NCBI RefSeq assembly: GCF_000974425.1
Contig: NZ_CP010429.1
Coordinates: forward strand, 1,860,001 to 1,924,000
Direction of reading: 5' to 3'
Source of the DNA: Spirosoma radiotolerans
Lineage (GTDB): Bacteria > Bacteroidota > Bacteroidia > Cytophagales > Spirosomataceae
DNA: 64,000 nucleotides
Notes under the pieces: generated by a model
Database searches by the model: none
What the model was told of the DNA's origin: nothing
The model's input: the letters and a program-made list of their open reading frames with translations, nothing else
Made by a program: the position numbers and the translations under genes
Shown: positions 15,803-26,360 of the stretch, one piece after another
Layout of the letters: each line of letters opens with the position of its first letter
Numbering within the stretch: the first letter of the stretch is position 1

Positions 15803-17047
15803 ATGACCAGTGGACTATTAATAGAATCGTTTGCTGATTTTGCCCGGTCGAAGAACATTGACCGGCCTACCATGATCACTATTCTGGAAGATGTCTTCCG
15901 GACGATGATTCGTAAAAAATACGGTACAGACGAAAACTTCGACGTTATTATTAACGCAGAAAGTGGCGATCTGGAAATGTGGCGGACCCGCGAAATTGTT
16001 GACGACGATTCGGAAGATATTTGGGATTATGATAAAATTCCCCTCGCCGAAGCGCGTAAAATTCAGGATGACTTTGAAGTCGGCGAACAAGTTGCCGAAG
16101 AAGTAAAGCTGGATGATTTTGGCCGTCGGGTTGTGCAAACAGCCCGTCAGACGCTCATTCAGAAGATAAAGGACATGGAGAAAGAACTCCTTTATCAAAA
16201 ATATAAAGATCAGGTTGGTGATCTGGTTGGCGCCGAAGTATACCAATTGCTGAAGCACGAAATTATTCTGGTCGACAGCGAGAATAACGAGTTGAGCCTG
16301 CCCCGTACAGAACAGATTCCTAAAGATCGTTATCGGAAAGGGGAGGCTGTCAAAGCGGTAATCAGCCGGGTAGATATGCTGAACGGTACACCTAAAATTA
16401 TCCTGTCACGTACCTCGCCGGTATTTTTGGAGCGCCTATTCGAGATCGAAGTGCCGGAAATTTACGACGGCCTGATTTCAATTCGCAAGATTGTTCGAGA
16501 GCCGGGCGAGCGGGCCAAAGTCGCGGTTGAATCGTACGACGACCGCATTGATCCCGTTGGGGCCTGTGTTGGTATGAAAGGATCGCGGATACACGGTATC
16601 GTTCGTGAACTCGGTAATGAGAACATCGACGTGATCAACTACACCGAAAATCTCGAACTGTTGATTAGTCGGGCACTGAGTCCGGCTAAAATTAGTTCGA
16701 TGCAAATCGACCGGGAAACGAAGCGCGTATCCGTTTTTCTGAAACCCGACCAGGTATCGCTGGCTATTGGTAAAGGTGGACAGAATATTAAACTGGCCGG
16801 CCGGTTGGTTGACATGGAAATTGATGTATTCCGCGACAACGAAGGCCAGGAGGATGATGAAGACGTTGACCTGATGGAATTCTCCGATGAGATCGACGAG
16901 TGGATGATTCAGGAACTTCGCAAAGTTGGTCTTGATACGGCCAAGAGTGTGCTGGCCCTGAACAAAGAAGAACTCGTTCGGCGAACCGATCTGGAAGAAG
17001 ACACCGTTGAAGAAATTTTGAATATCCTCAAACAGGAATTCGAATAA
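15803..17047 (+). CDS. nusA: Transcription termination/antitermination factor NusA
   Basis: A 414-residue NusA, which binds RNA polymerase near the RNA exit channel and modulates pausing, termination and antitermination. Domains in order: N-terminal polymerase-binding domain (1-125), S1 (about 130-200, GEAVKAVISRVD), KH1 (GACVGMKGSRIHGIVRELGNENID), KH2 (LAIGKGGQNIKLAGRLVDMEIDV), and a C-terminal helix-hairpin-helix segment (about 370-414, LRKVGLDTAKSVLALNKEELVRRTDLEED). The length is usual for Bacteroidota, which lack the second acidic repeat of E. coli. Confidence 0.96.
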   Translation: MTSGLLIESFADFARSKNIDRPTMITILEDVFRTMIRKKYGTDENFDVIINAESGDLEMWRTREIVDDDSEDIWDYDKIPLAEARKIQDDFEVGEQVAEEVKLDDFGRRVVQTARQTLIQKIKDMEKELLYQKYKDQVGDLVGAEVYQLLKHEIILVDSENNELSLPRTEQIPKDRYRKGEAVKAVISRVDMLNGTPKIILSRTSPVFLERLFEIEVPEIYDGLISIRKIVREPGERAKVAVESYDDRIDPVGACVGMKGSRIHGIVRELGNENIDVINYTENLELLISRALSPAKISSMQIDRETKRVSVFLKPDQVSLAIGKGGQNIKLAGRLVDMEIDVFRDNEGQEDDEDVDLMEFSDEIDEWMIQELRKVGLDTAKSVLALNKEELVRRTDLEEDTVEEILNILKQEFE

Positions 17048-17060
17048 ATGCAGTGACCGT

Positions 17061-17100
17061 AAAAAGAGGAATACGCCTTTGTTAAATTATTCCTCTTTTT
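17061..17100 (+). terminator. Terminator-like hairpin between nusA and infB
   Basis: Perfect 13-bp arms AAAAAGAGGAATA (17061-17073) and TATTCCTCTTTTT (17088-17100) with a 14-nt loop. It starts 13 bp after the nusA stop and ends in five T. It lies inside a conserved operon, so it should be partial or regulated. Confidence 0.75.
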
Positions 17101-17203
17101 GCACCCTAAACGCTTCAATATTGAAGCGAAGGGATTTTTATTGTTGGAACTGGTGTTCATACCTTACCAACAACTATTAAATTTGCCGAATATAGACCGA
17201 AGT

Positions 17204-20200
17204 ATGGCAGAAGAAAAGTCAATGCGCCTGAGCCAAGTGGCAAAAATTCTCAACAAAGGATTATCCTCTGTTGCGAGTAGTCTGTCTGCCAAAGGGTTTA
17301 AGGTTGAAATTAATCCTAACACCAAAATCAACACAGAACAGTTGGAGGTGTTAGCGAAGGAGTATAAATCTACGGAACTCCTGAACGGAACTCGCCGGGC
17401 TGAACCGCCGGTTGCAGCCGCCGAGCCACCGCGTCGTCAGGAGGAGGATGTCGTTTTGTACCGTCGTGATGACGCGAGACGTCCAAATGTTGAAAACAAA
17501 CCAGACTCAGCCCCGGCTGATTTACCCAAACCAACTGCAGAAGAGCAGAAATCAACTCCACAGACTGCTCAGACCGGTTTGCCAGGGTTGAAAGTGTTGG
17601 GTAAAATTGATCTGAACGCAAAGCCTGCTTATTCACAACCGGCTCCGCAAGCGAAAGCTCCTGCACCACAGGAAGTGAAACCGGCGGTGGTAACTCCCGC
17701 TGTTGCGTCCCCAGCATCGCCTGTTCCAGTAGCACCGGTTGCCGTGGAAACGCCCAAACCGGTTGCCCCGCCAGTGACACCAGCACCGCCTGTTCCAGTA
17801 GCACCGGTTGCTGTAGAAACACCGAAGCCAGCACCAACACCGCCTGCTGAAGCAAAACCTGTTTCGACACCACCCGTTTCTAGGCCAGTTGTTGCTGAAC
17901 CACAAGCTAATGTCGCTAAAGCGGACAGCACGCCTGTGGAGACGCCCAAGCCGGTAGTTGCTGAACCTACACCCGCTGCGGTTCCGCCAAAAGCAGTGGT
18001 CGAACAGCCGGCTACTCCAGTTCCAGTCCGGCAGGAAGAGCCAAAACCAGCCGCACTGGAAAGACCAAAAGAAAACCGACCAGCCAATAACCAGCCAAAA
18101 CCAGATCCTCAGCCAGCCGCTAAACCGGCTCCCGCTGAAGAGCCGGATGCGGCAACGGAAACGATTCGGGCAGCCGGTAGTCACCAGTTAGGAGGCCTGA
18201 AAATTCTTGGTAAAATTGAGTTACCCGTCAACAACCCGCGTCAGGGTGGTGGCGGCAATAACATCGATAAGAAAGGAAAGCGTAAACGCATTCGCGGTGG
18301 CCGCGAAGGTGGTAGCAACCCCAACCAGCCAAACCAGGGTGGCGGTCAGCCACAAGGACAGGGCGGCAATCGGCCTCCTCGTGAAGGCGATCGTGGCCCA
18401 GCTAACCGGACACAGGGTGATCGTCCACAAGGCGACCGCGCTCCGGCGACCGGACAACGGGAAGCTGCACCACGGGAAGGCAACCGTCCGCAAGGCCAGG
18501 GTGATCGTACTGCTGCACCCGTTAATCGTGCTGGGGGCAACGGGACAGGTCAGAACCAGGGACAGGGAGGCAACAATGCCAACCGGGGTGGAACGGGTAA
18601 TAACGCCAACACAAATAATACTAACCGCTCAGGCGGTGGAACAGGTAACAATGCTAACCGGGGAGGCAACAATGCCAATCGGGGTGGAACGGGCAACAAC
18701 GCCAACCGAGGAGGAACCGGTCGGCGGGAAGCACCAACACAGGCAGATGTTCAAAAGTCTATTCAGCAGACGAACGCCCGGATGCGTGGCAACACGCCAA
18801 ACCGTGGAGCTGACCGTCGCCGTGATCGACGGAGCCAGCGGGAAGAGGACCGTCGTTTGATGAACGAACAGGAGGAACTGGAAGCAAAAACCCTGAAGGT
18901 TACTGAGTTCGTATCAGCCAACGATCTGGCATCGCTGATGGACGTGTCGATCAACGAAGTTATCTCGGTTTGTTTGAACCTGGGTATGTTCGTGTCGATC
19001 AACCAGCGGCTAGATGCCGAAGCGATAACGGTTATTGCGGATGAATTTGGATACGACGTACAATTTATCTCGGCTGAAGACGAAACGGAAGCTGGTATCG
19101 ACGTTGAAGCCGATGAGCCTGATGAATTACAACCAAGGGCTCCAATCGTAACCATCATGGGTCACGTTGACCATGGTAAAACATCGTTGCTTGATTACAT
19201 TCGTCGGGCCAAAGTTGCCGCTGGTGAAGCTGGTGGTATTACGCAGCACATTGGTGCATACAGCGTAAAACACAATGGCGACCGGATGATAACTTTCCTC
19301 GATACACCTGGTCACGAAGCCTTTACGGCCATGCGTGCACGGGGTGCTAAAGTAACGGACGTTGTTATCATCGTGATTGCGGCCGACGATAGTATCATGC
19401 CTCAGACACGCGAAGCCATTAACCACGCGCAGGTCGCTGGTGTTCCGATTGTGTTTGCTTTCTCGAAAGTAGACAAACCGGGGGCTGATACCGAAAAAAT
19501 CCGGACTGAGCTGGCCGCGATGAATATGCTTGTGGAAGAGTGGGGCGGTAAATACCAGGCGCAGGAAATCTCCTCGAAATCCGGTCTGGGTGTTGATGAC
19601 CTGCTTGAAAAAGTATTACTTGAAGCTGAACTGCTCGAACTGAAGGCAAATCCGTCACGCCGGGCACTAGGAACAGTTATTGAAGCCTCGCTCGACAAAG
19701 GTCGCGGATACGTTTCGACCGTTCTGGTTGAGAACGGTACGCTTCACCAGGGAGATATCATGCTGGTTGGCGCCCATTATGGCCGCATTCGGGCTATGAC
19801 AAACGACCGGGGTGAGCGGATCAAGGAAGCAGGTCCCTCGCAGCCCGTACAAATTCTCGGTTTGCCGGGTGCCCCGCAAGCGGGTGACAAGTTTAACGTG
19901 ATGGAAACAGATCGTGAAGCTCGTGAAATCGCCAACAAACGGGAGCAGTTACTGCGTGAGCAAACATTGCGTACCCGCAAGCACATTACACTGGAAGAAA
20001 TTGGTCGCCGGAAGGCAATCGGTACCTTCAAAGAGTTAAATGTGATTGTGAAAGGTGACGTGGATGGCTCAGTCGAAGCACTTTCAGATTCACTCTTGCA
20101 ACTGTCTACGGAAGAAGTTCAAGTAAACATCATCCACAAAGCGGTTGGCCAAATCTCCGAGTCGGATGTATTGCTGGCGTCGGCTTCAGATGCGGTTATC

Positions 20201-20641
20201 GTTGGCTTCCAGGTGCGGCCATCGGCCAGCGCCCGGAAACTATCCGAGCAGGAGCAAATCGAAATACGGCTCTACTCCATCATCTACGATGCGATCAACG
20301 AAGTGAAAGATGCTATGGAAGGGCTGCTAGCTCCGACTGTGGAAGAAGTCATTGTTGGTAACATTGAGGTACGTGATGTCTTCAAGATCAGCAAGATCGG
20401 TACAGTAGCTGGTTGTTATGTAACAGATGGTACGATCAAACGAAATAATAAAATCCGGATCATTCGGGACTTCATTGTGGTGCATACGGGTGAAATCAGC
20501 GCCCTCAAACGCTTCAAGGAAGATGTCAGCGAAGTGAAGTTCGGCTACGAATGTGGCCTGAGCGTTCGTAACTTCAATGACATTGAAGTTGGTGACGTGA
20601 TCGAAAGCTTCGAACTGAAAGAAGTGAAACGGACACTTTAA
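17204..20641 (+). CDS. infB: Translation initiation factor IF-2
   Basis: An 1145-residue IF-2, the GTPase that places initiator tRNA on the 30S subunit. ATG 17204 gives the usual start [18 protein letters not shown]; an upstream TTG at 17099 lies next to the terminator hairpin and is rejected. After a short IF2_N-like domain comes a ~480-residue disordered linker: first Pro/Ala/Val-rich with two near copies of [14 protein letters not shown], then Gly/Asn/Arg-rich with repeats such as [10 protein letters not shown] (about 445-510). The second IF2_N, the G domain (GHVDHGKTS at residue 653, then DTPGHEAF and NKxD-like SKVD), and the C-terminal domains follow. Confidence 0.96.
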   Translation: MAEEKSMRLSQVAKILNKGLSSVASSLSAKGFKVEINPNTKINTEQLEVLAKEYKSTELLNGTRRAEPPVAAAEPPRRQEEDVVLYRRDDARRPNVENKPDSAPADLPKPTAEEQKSTPQTAQTGLPGLKVLGKIDLNAKPAYSQPAPQAKAPAPQEVKPAVVTPAVASPASPVPVAPVAVETPKPVAPPVTPAPPVPVAPVAVETPKPAPTPPAEAKPVSTPPVSRPVVAEPQANVAKADSTPVETPKPVVAEPTPAAVPPKAVVEQPATPVPVRQEEPKPAALERPKENRPANNQPKPDPQPAAKPAPAEEPDAATETIRAAGSHQLGGLKILGKIELPVNNPRQGGGGNNIDKKGKRKRIRGGREGGSNPNQPNQGGGQPQGQGGNRPPREGDRGPANRTQGDRPQGDRAPATGQREAAPREGNRPQGQGDRTAAPVNRAGGNGTGQNQGQGGNNANRGGTGNNANTNNTNRSGGGTGNNANRGGNNANRGGTGNNANRGGTGRREAPTQADVQKSIQQTNARMRGNTPNRGADRRRDRRSQREEDRRLMNEQEELEAKTLKVTEFVSANDLASLMDVSINEVISVCLNLGMFVSINQRLDAEAITVIADEFGYDVQFISAEDETEAGIDVEADEPDELQPRAPIVTIMGHVDHGKTSLLDYIRRAKVAAGEAGGITQHIGAYSVKHNGDRMITFLDTPGHEAFTAMRARGAKVTDVVIIVIAADDSIMPQTREAINHAQVAGVPIVFAFSKVDKPGADTEKIRTELAAMNMLVEEWGGKYQAQEISSKSGLGVDDLLEKVLLEAELLELKANPSRRALGTVIEASLDKGRGYVSTVLVENGTLHQGDIMLVGAHYGRIRAMTNDRGERIKEAGPSQPVQILGLPGAPQAGDKFNVMETDREAREIANKREQLLREQTLRTRKHITLEEIGRRKAIGTFKELNVIVKGDVDGSVEALSDSLLQLSTEEVQVNIIHKAVGQISESDVLLASASDAVIVGFQVRPSASARKLSEQEQIEIRLYSIIYDAINEVKDAMEGLLAPTVEEVIVGNIEVRDVFKISKIGTVAGCYVTDGTIKRNNKIRIIRDFIVVHTGEISALKRFKEDVSEVKFGYECGLSVRNFNDIEVGDVIESFELKEVKRTL

Positions 20642-20644
20642 GCT

Positions 20645-20707
20645 GAACCGATCCGCCGGATCGGTTCAAATATCAGCCCCAGCAGGATAACCTGCTGGGG
20701 CTTTTTT
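20645..20707 (+). terminator. Double-hairpin terminator after infB
   Basis: A first perfect 10-bp hairpin (20645-20654/20658-20667, loop GCC) is followed by a second with 12-bp arms (20675-20686/20691-20702, loop ATAA) and a six-T run. It ends the rimP-nusA-infB operon. Confidence 0.93.
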
Positions 20708-20733
20708 GTAACTTACCAGTTGATCTTAACTTT

Positions 20734-21438
20734 ATGAATGTCCTAACCATCAGCGATCTGCACGGGCGAACCGTTTGGAAAAAAGCTAATACCGATGCGT
20801 ATGATCGCGTTATTTTTTTGGGTGATTACACCGATAGTCATGTTTTTGATGACGAGACGATTTATGGCAATCTGAACGAGGTTATCCAGTGTAAACTTCG
20901 TCAGCCAGATAAATTTGTGCTGCTCATTGGCAATCACGATGCGCAGTACCTGCATTTCCCCTACTATCGCTGTTCGGGATTTCGCGAACGGGCGCAGCCT
21001 GAATTGAGCGCCTTACTGACTGAACACAAAGACCTGTTTCAGATCGCTCATCAACAGGGCAATTTCCTCTTTACGCATGCTGGAGCGACCCATAAATGGC
21101 TGACTCATTTTCTGGCGGAAACGGGCTATAACGCAGGTGAGTTTACACCCGACATCAATCTGGCCGGATTATTGAATGAAGCTAATCAACAAGCGGGGAG
21201 TGACCGGAACAGGTTATTCGAAGTTGGGCTGGTGCGAGGTGGATCGAATGCGTTCAGTGGACCTGTATGGGCTGACCGTTCCGAAACAATAGTTGATTTT
21301 CTGACTGGCTTTCAACAGGTTGTTGGTCATACGCCCGTAAGCGACTTCACAACAACAGGTAACGAAGCGGGTTCTATTACTTATACGGATGTGTTACAAA
21401 CCAAAACGGCATTTTACGAAGTCATAATCCCTGATTAA
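20734..21438 (+). CDS. Calcineurin-like metallophosphoesterase
   Basis: A 234-residue cytoplasmic metallophosphatase. The two-metal motifs are in order: SDLHG (about residue 7), LGDYTDSH (30), IGNHDAQY (69), FTHAGAT (109) and VGHTPVS (195). The pattern is that of Ser/Thr-phosphatase or diadenosine tetraphosphatase relatives; the true substrate is not known. It begins 27 bp after the infB terminator and precedes the BatA-type gene by 74 bp. Confidence 0.85.
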   Translation: MNVLTISDLHGRTVWKKANTDAYDRVIFLGDYTDSHVFDDETIYGNLNEVIQCKLRQPDKFVLLIGNHDAQYLHFPYYRCSGFRERAQPELSALLTEHKDLFQIAHQQGNFLFTHAGATHKWLTHFLAETGYNAGEFTPDINLAGLLNEANQQAGSDRNRLFEVGLVRGGSNAFSGPVWADRSETIVDFLTGFQQVVGHTPVSDFTTTGNEAGSITYTDVLQTKTAFYEVIIPD

Positions 21439-21512
21439 CTTAGGCACTAAAGAAACGAAAGGCTCATAACCAGTCGTTAGTATAAAAACCCTGTTTGCCG
21501 AAAATACCCTGA

Positions 21513-23609
21513 ATGAATTTTCTCTATCCTTCTTTCCTGTTTGGTCTGCTGGCGGTATCGGTTCCGATTGCCATTCACCTGTTTAATTTTCGGCGAACCC
21601 GGCGGGTATTTTTTACCAATGTAGCTTTGCTTCGGACGGTACAAACCGAAACCAAATCGTTTCGCCGGCTAAAACACTGGCTCATTCTGGCCTGTCGGTG
21701 TTTGTTCCTGGCGTTTTTGGTATTGGCATTTGCTCAGCCATTTATTCCCAGCAAAAATAAACTTGGCCTGTCCCGACAGGGAGTAACGAGTCTATATGTA
21801 GATAATTCGTTCAGCATGCAGAATGAGCGGAACACAAAACGCTACCTCGATATTGCTACCAGTAAACTGGATGAACTGCTGACGCTCTTTCGGAATGCGA
21901 CTTCGCTTCAGTTATTAACCAACGACTTTTCGGCGGCCGAGCAGCAGGCCGGAACGGCCGAATCGGTTCGTGACCGTGTAACATCCATCCGGTTTGCTCA
22001 CACGCCCCGCACCCTCGAAACAGTCTATCGTCGGCAGCGGAATTTGCTGAGTTCGCTGAACCCCAGTGGGCGTAATCAACTTTTCTGGTTCTCTGATTTT
22101 CAGAAAAGCACCGCAGGCGATTTGTCAAGGCTCAAGATCGATACAACAGACCGGCTGTTCATTGTGCCCCTCGATGCACAACCCACAAAGAACGTCTATG
22201 TTGATTCCGTATGGTTATCGACGCCCTTCATTCGCGAGATGCAGAATAACAGCCTCAATGTGAAGTTAAATAATGCAGGCCGGGAGAATGTGAAGAATTT
22301 GGCCGTACGGTTGTATCTGGACGATACACAAACATCAACGGCTTCGGCCACAATCGACCCCGATGGTACGGCTACGGTCTCGCTTAATTTCAACGTAACA
22401 TCAAAAGGATACCACCGGGGACGTATCGTTTTTGAAGACTATCCCATCACCTTCGATAACCAGTATTTCTTTGTCATTGAAGCGTCTCCGGCGGTTCGGG
22501 TGCTGCATTTATATGAACAAAAGTCGGGTCCGTCAGACCGTACGGCCGATTATGTCGATGCGGTTTATTCCAACGATAGCCTGTTTGTCCGGCGGAATTT
22601 CAGTGTACAAAACTTCGATGTGGGCCAGCTTAAGGAAACGGATCTGGTTGTCATGGAAGGGGTTGCCGACGTGGCGGGTACACTTCGTACGGAACTGGAG
22701 CGATTTGTTCGGCAGGGTGGAAGTTTGGCCATTATCCCCCCCACAAACCCGAATGTCAATTCATACGGCCCTTTCTTACAAACACTGGGCGTAGGCAGTG
22801 TGCAGGGAACGGCCACAGCGGGCGCTGCACCGACCACCTTACCCGTAGCTGACCCCGACCGACGAAATCCGTTCTTCCGCGATGTATTCCAGCAGAGCTA
22901 TCAGTCAGAGCCGCTGAACATGCCGTCAGCCGCACCCGTTTGGCGGTGGAATGCTGGCGAACGCCTGCTGAGCCTGCGTGACGGAAATCCGTTATTGACT
23001 CAGTCAAAAGTGATTGGTGGTACGGCGCAGGGAAATGTGTACTTACTGGCTAGTCCACTTGCATCGGCGTACGGTAATCTGGCTGAGCACGCTTTGTTTG
23101 TACCAATCATGTACAAAATGGCTGCGCTCAGTGTACGGGCACAACGAACGGCCTATTCGTTCGATGATAACCTGATCACCATTCCCGTTATCAATCCGTC
23201 GGAGCGCGCTGTTTATAAATTGAAGCATGATAAACTGGAAATTATCCCTATACAGCGAATTGTTGGCAATCAGCTCCAGCTTGAAATGCCAAAAAGTAAT
23301 GAACTAGCCGCCGGGCAGGAAGTAGAAGCCGGTTATTACGAGTTACGCCTAAATGACAAGACCGAACGTTTACTGGCCTTTAACCACGGCAACCAGGAGT
23401 CCGCAATGAATTTTTATTCGGCTGACGAATTGCGCAAAGTATTCGCCAATCAACCGAATGTTGAAGTGTTTGACAGCATTCAGGACGGCGATTTCGTGCA
23501 GGTGTTGGAGCAGGAGAACCTGGGTAAAAGCCTGTGGAAATATTTTCTGTTAGCCGCTCTGGCGTTCATGCTACTCGAAGTCGTACTTGTGCGTTTTATG
23601 AAGGGCTAA
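21513..23609 (+). CDS. BatA domain-containing membrane protein
   Basis: A 698-residue inner-membrane protein. The N terminus is the BatA/aerotolerance hallmark (NFLYPSFLFGLLAVSVPIAI, then HLFNFRRTRRVFFTN), with membrane helices at about 5-25 and 57-80. The next part resembles a von Willebrand A fold (SLYVDNSFSM, an imperfect DxSxS metal site), then a large periplasmic region, and a last helix (about 673-693) before the C terminus. Such proteins occur near MoxR-BatA/B operons, but no MoxR or further Bat genes are here. Proposed roles (envelope stability, aerotolerance) are not proven. Confidence 0.88.
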   Translation: MNFLYPSFLFGLLAVSVPIAIHLFNFRRTRRVFFTNVALLRTVQTETKSFRRLKHWLILACRCLFLAFLVLAFAQPFIPSKNKLGLSRQGVTSLYVDNSFSMQNERNTKRYLDIATSKLDELLTLFRNATSLQLLTNDFSAAEQQAGTAESVRDRVTSIRFAHTPRTLETVYRRQRNLLSSLNPSGRNQLFWFSDFQKSTAGDLSRLKIDTTDRLFIVPLDAQPTKNVYVDSVWLSTPFIREMQNNSLNVKLNNAGRENVKNLAVRLYLDDTQTSTASATIDPDGTATVSLNFNVTSKGYHRGRIVFEDYPITFDNQYFFVIEASPAVRVLHLYEQKSGPSDRTADYVDAVYSNDSLFVRRNFSVQNFDVGQLKETDLVVMEGVADVAGTLRTELERFVRQGGSLAIIPPTNPNVNSYGPFLQTLGVGSVQGTATAGAAPTTLPVADPDRRNPFFRDVFQQSYQSEPLNMPSAAPVWRWNAGERLLSLRDGNPLLTQSKVIGGTAQGNVYLLASPLASAYGNLAEHALFVPIMYKMAALSVRAQRTAYSFDDNLITIPVINPSERAVYKLKHDKLEIIPIQRIVGNQLQLEMPKSNELAAGQEVEAGYYELRLNDKTERLLAFNHGNQESAMNFYSADELRKVFANQPNVEVFDSIQDGDFVQVLEQENLGKSLWKYFLLAALAFMLLEVVLVRFMKG

Positions 23610-23645
23610 TGACTATAGCCTGCTAGCCATTTTTTCGTTAACTAC

Positions 23646-26288
23646 TTATCTTACTTCTGGCGTCAAGGTTACCGGGCCAAGCAGACCTGAAGGCAGCGCA
23701 TCCCACGTTGTGGCATCGAATGGCTTATACCGAATGTCGACAATGTTGATATCATAAAACTTTTTCCAATCAGGATGCTGCCGGTCGTAAAGTCGCATAT
23801 AATTGGCTGACAGATTTGTAACGGCAACATCCAATTGATTGCCGCTTGCTTTCAGTCGATTCGCGGGGATAGACAGCCGAAAAGGAAGGCACCAGGCTGT
23901 TCCTACCGGTTGGCCGTTTAGCCGAACGTCGGCGACTTCGCGCACATCACCCAGATCGAGCACATACCTCGATGCGGTGACCCCATTGGGCAAATCGAAG
24001 GTGGTCGTATAACGGGCCGTCCCTGAAAAATAACCTGCTGAATCTGAACGCGTCGTCCAGGAAACCAGGTTCGACATCGGGGCTGCTAGGCCTAAATCCG
24101 GTTGCTCTTTAGCAGGACGCGCCAATGCTGGGCGCGCCCTCTCGAATTGTACTTGCCAAGGATTCTGCAACGGAATAGCCGGTGTCGTTGACTGCGAAAC
24201 GAGCCGTTGTTGTCCAGCCACATCAATATAAACGGGTGTGCCCGAATGTACATTGATAAAGCAGGACTCACCTGGCTCAAGCTGTAAAAACACTTCATTT
24301 TGCCCATTTTCACCTTTCCGAATAGGCATGGGTTCCTGCTGATTCGTTAGCGGATTATACCGAATTACCTGACCCGTCGCCGAGAGCGTAAGCCAGTTTT
24401 GATGGAAGCGATCACTTAGATTCGTAATAAAATATTGGGTCGTGTCTGTCGAGTGACCGTTGCTTTGTCGTTTACGAATAAATGATAACCCCTCGGCTGC
24501 CCAACTTTCAACCCGAATGTTCAGGCGTTTCATCGTTTCGAAGACATTTGGACTAACCACTACCGAATGTAGCTTTTGAAGCATTTTGCCCAATTGATGC
24601 ACCTTTGCCGACCGCGCCAGATGATTATGGAAACCGGCTGCCTGCTGGGGTAATTGCCCATCGAAAACAATGCGTACACCCTGTTGAGCCAGTTTTGCCA
24701 GTTGCCGTAGTGAAGTTTCGGGGATGTATGTAACTCGAGGCACCAGAATAATCTGATACGTTGCCCCACTGGGACTACGAACGCCATGCTGGCTGGCCGT
24801 CAGGCTATTGAGTAAGGCGTCGGAAACATAATCAAAGGCGTAGCCCTGCTCTCCCAGTTGCTCGCACAACCGGCCAAAGGGCTGAGGTAATAACCAGCGT
24901 TCCACATGGTGAACTTCCAGTTGATGGATCCCGCCCGCCGATTTGGCGGGTGTGGCCCATAAATCGTGGATGGGAAAATAAACCAGTACGTCGTTGTCGG
25001 GTTTGCTTATTTGCAGCCGCGTCTGACAGCGTTCGATGTATTGATTCAGCAAAGGGAGGTGTGGCCAAAAATGCGACGTAGGACCGTAGTTGGTCGATGC
25101 ATAAAATAGCCAGCCGGGCCAGGTTTCGGCGGGGGGCGAATAGGGTATGCCGTGATAAAAAACGTGGTTGACACCGGACGCGAACAACTCGTCTACCTGT
25201 GGCTTTACCTGCGACAGCGACACCTGAAAATGGTTGGCCAGCCAAGTGCCGGTTTCTGAACTGACCAGCGGTTTGCCCAGTAGGTGAGCCGCCGACGAAG
25301 CAAATTTCATGGCCAGCGGGTTGGGTGTACCAAACCGGTCGACCTCGTAGTTGGCATCCACGCGCAGTCCAGGAATTGGAAATCGGCTGGAGCCAAACGA
25401 TTCCGTTTCGGGGATATCGGCGGCTGCGTACAGGTCGATCAGGTTGCCGGGCGAGCCATGCGCCTGATTCCGGGTTTTGTAGCCTGCTTTGTGCGCCCAG
25501 TTGGCCCAAGGTTTGGCAAAGCCGTCGAGCAGTAATTCGGCCAGCGTCTGGTGGTAGTCCTGGTGAACGAGTTGACTGATTGCCGTTTGTGTGGTATCTA
25601 AAAAAGCGGCCAGCTGGCTGTTGAGGTCGTAGCCGCGCCGGGTCCTGAATTCGGTCAGAAAATTATCCGTCCAGTTGGCCCCGTATACTTCGTAGGAGTC
25701 ATTATAAACGGATCGGGGTTTTTCGGGCAAATGAGCCAGAGTCGAATCGAACCGGCGGAGGTACTGTTCCAGGGCCTGTTTGCTGAAGTAATCAATGACC
25801 AGGCCCTGTCCGCCCGGTGCGGGTCGTTTTACCTGCTGCTTGGTTAGTGTCGCGGTCAATTTGCCCTTTTCCAGCACCCACTGTTTAGCGGCCATATCGG
25901 TTGAGACACCAGGCCCGCCAAAAGGCCAGCCGGTTCCAGTCGTCAGGTCAACACCCATATTCAGCCGTTTTCCTTCGCGGACAGTATGCGCAAACACGGC
26001 CAGCCAGCGATCCGTCAGAAACGGGATAAACTGGTTCTCGTATCCTTTTACCCCATAAATCGGGATGATGTGAACGCCCCCGATGCCGGCCTGCGCAAAC
26101 TGTTCGAGCTGGTGCGTAATATCGGCTTCGTTCACGGCATTGCCCATCCACCACCAGTACGTCCAGGGCCGGGCGGTGCTGGGCGCGGGTTGCTGCCCAG
26201 TCAACGCTGATCGAGGCTGGGCGGAGGAAATCGTCAGCGTATTCAGTCCCAGAGCCAGTAGCAGGCCAGCGAAGAAAATGGATCTCAT
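23646..26288 (-). CDS. Secreted GH106-like alpha-L-rhamnosidase
   Basis: An 880-residue exported glycoside hydrolase. ATG 26288 gives a signal peptide (IFFAGLLLALGLNTLTISSA); the frame to 26360 adds a useless leader. The opening RPWTYWWWMGNAVNEADIT and GIGGVHIIPIYGVKGYEN, then DLTTGTGWPFGGP and VSSETGTW (Glu, likely catalytic region), are typical of GH106 enzymes, with a C-terminal beta-sandwich (residues ~770-880, VADVRLNGQPVGTAWCLPF) as in GH2-type ligand domains. These remove rhamnose from plant pectins such as RG-II. It is the last gene of the block with the TonB receptor, DUF4249 and MG2 genes, suggesting a joint role in carbohydrate use. Confidence 0.85.
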   Translation of the reverse strand: MRSIFFAGLLLALGLNTLTISSAQPRSALTGQQPAPSTARPWTYWWWMGNAVNEADITHQLEQFAQAGIGGVHIIPIYGVKGYENQFIPFLTDRWLAVFAHTVREGKRLNMGVDLTTGTGWPFGGPGVSTDMAAKQWVLEKGKLTATLTKQQVKRPAPGGQGLVIDYFSKQALEQYLRRFDSTLAHLPEKPRSVYNDSYEVYGANWTDNFLTEFRTRRGYDLNSQLAAFLDTTQTAISQLVHQDYHQTLAELLLDGFAKPWANWAHKAGYKTRNQAHGSPGNLIDLYAAADIPETESFGSSRFPIPGLRVDANYEVDRFGTPNPLAMKFASSAAHLLGKPLVSSETGTWLANHFQVSLSQVKPQVDELFASGVNHVFYHGIPYSPPAETWPGWLFYASTNYGPTSHFWPHLPLLNQYIERCQTRLQISKPDNDVLVYFPIHDLWATPAKSAGGIHQLEVHHVERWLLPQPFGRLCEQLGEQGYAFDYVSDALLNSLTASQHGVRSPSGATYQIILVPRVTYIPETSLRQLAKLAQQGVRIVFDGQLPQQAAGFHNHLARSAKVHQLGKMLQKLHSVVVSPNVFETMKRLNIRVESWAAEGLSFIRKRQSNGHSTDTTQYFITNLSDRFHQNWLTLSATGQVIRYNPLTNQQEPMPIRKGENGQNEVFLQLEPGESCFINVHSGTPVYIDVAGQQRLVSQSTTPAIPLQNPWQVQFERARPALARPAKEQPDLGLAAPMSNLVSWTTRSDSAGYFSGTARYTTTFDLPNGVTASRYVLDLGDVREVADVRLNGQPVGTAWCLPFRLSIPANRLKASGNQLDVAVTNLSANYMRLYDRQHPDWKKFYDINIVDIRYKPFDATTWDALPSGLLGPVTLTPEVR

Positions 26289-26360
26289 GAAATAGCAAAA
26301 GAGCAAATGAACGGTCCGTCGTATGTGGTGAAAGAGTGCCAAGCGACGGCCTATACTCAC

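Noticed and set aside
17370..18184. Minus-strand frames over the infB linker, rich in Gly/Thr or Trp/Arg
   Set aside because: They are complements of the Pro/Ala-rich repeats of IF-2 and have low-complexity composition only.
24832..25509. 225-residue minus-strand frame inside the rhamnosidase gene
   Set aside because: Same strand but another frame of a gene with clear GH106 motifs; the translation is Arg/Gln-rich without any domain.
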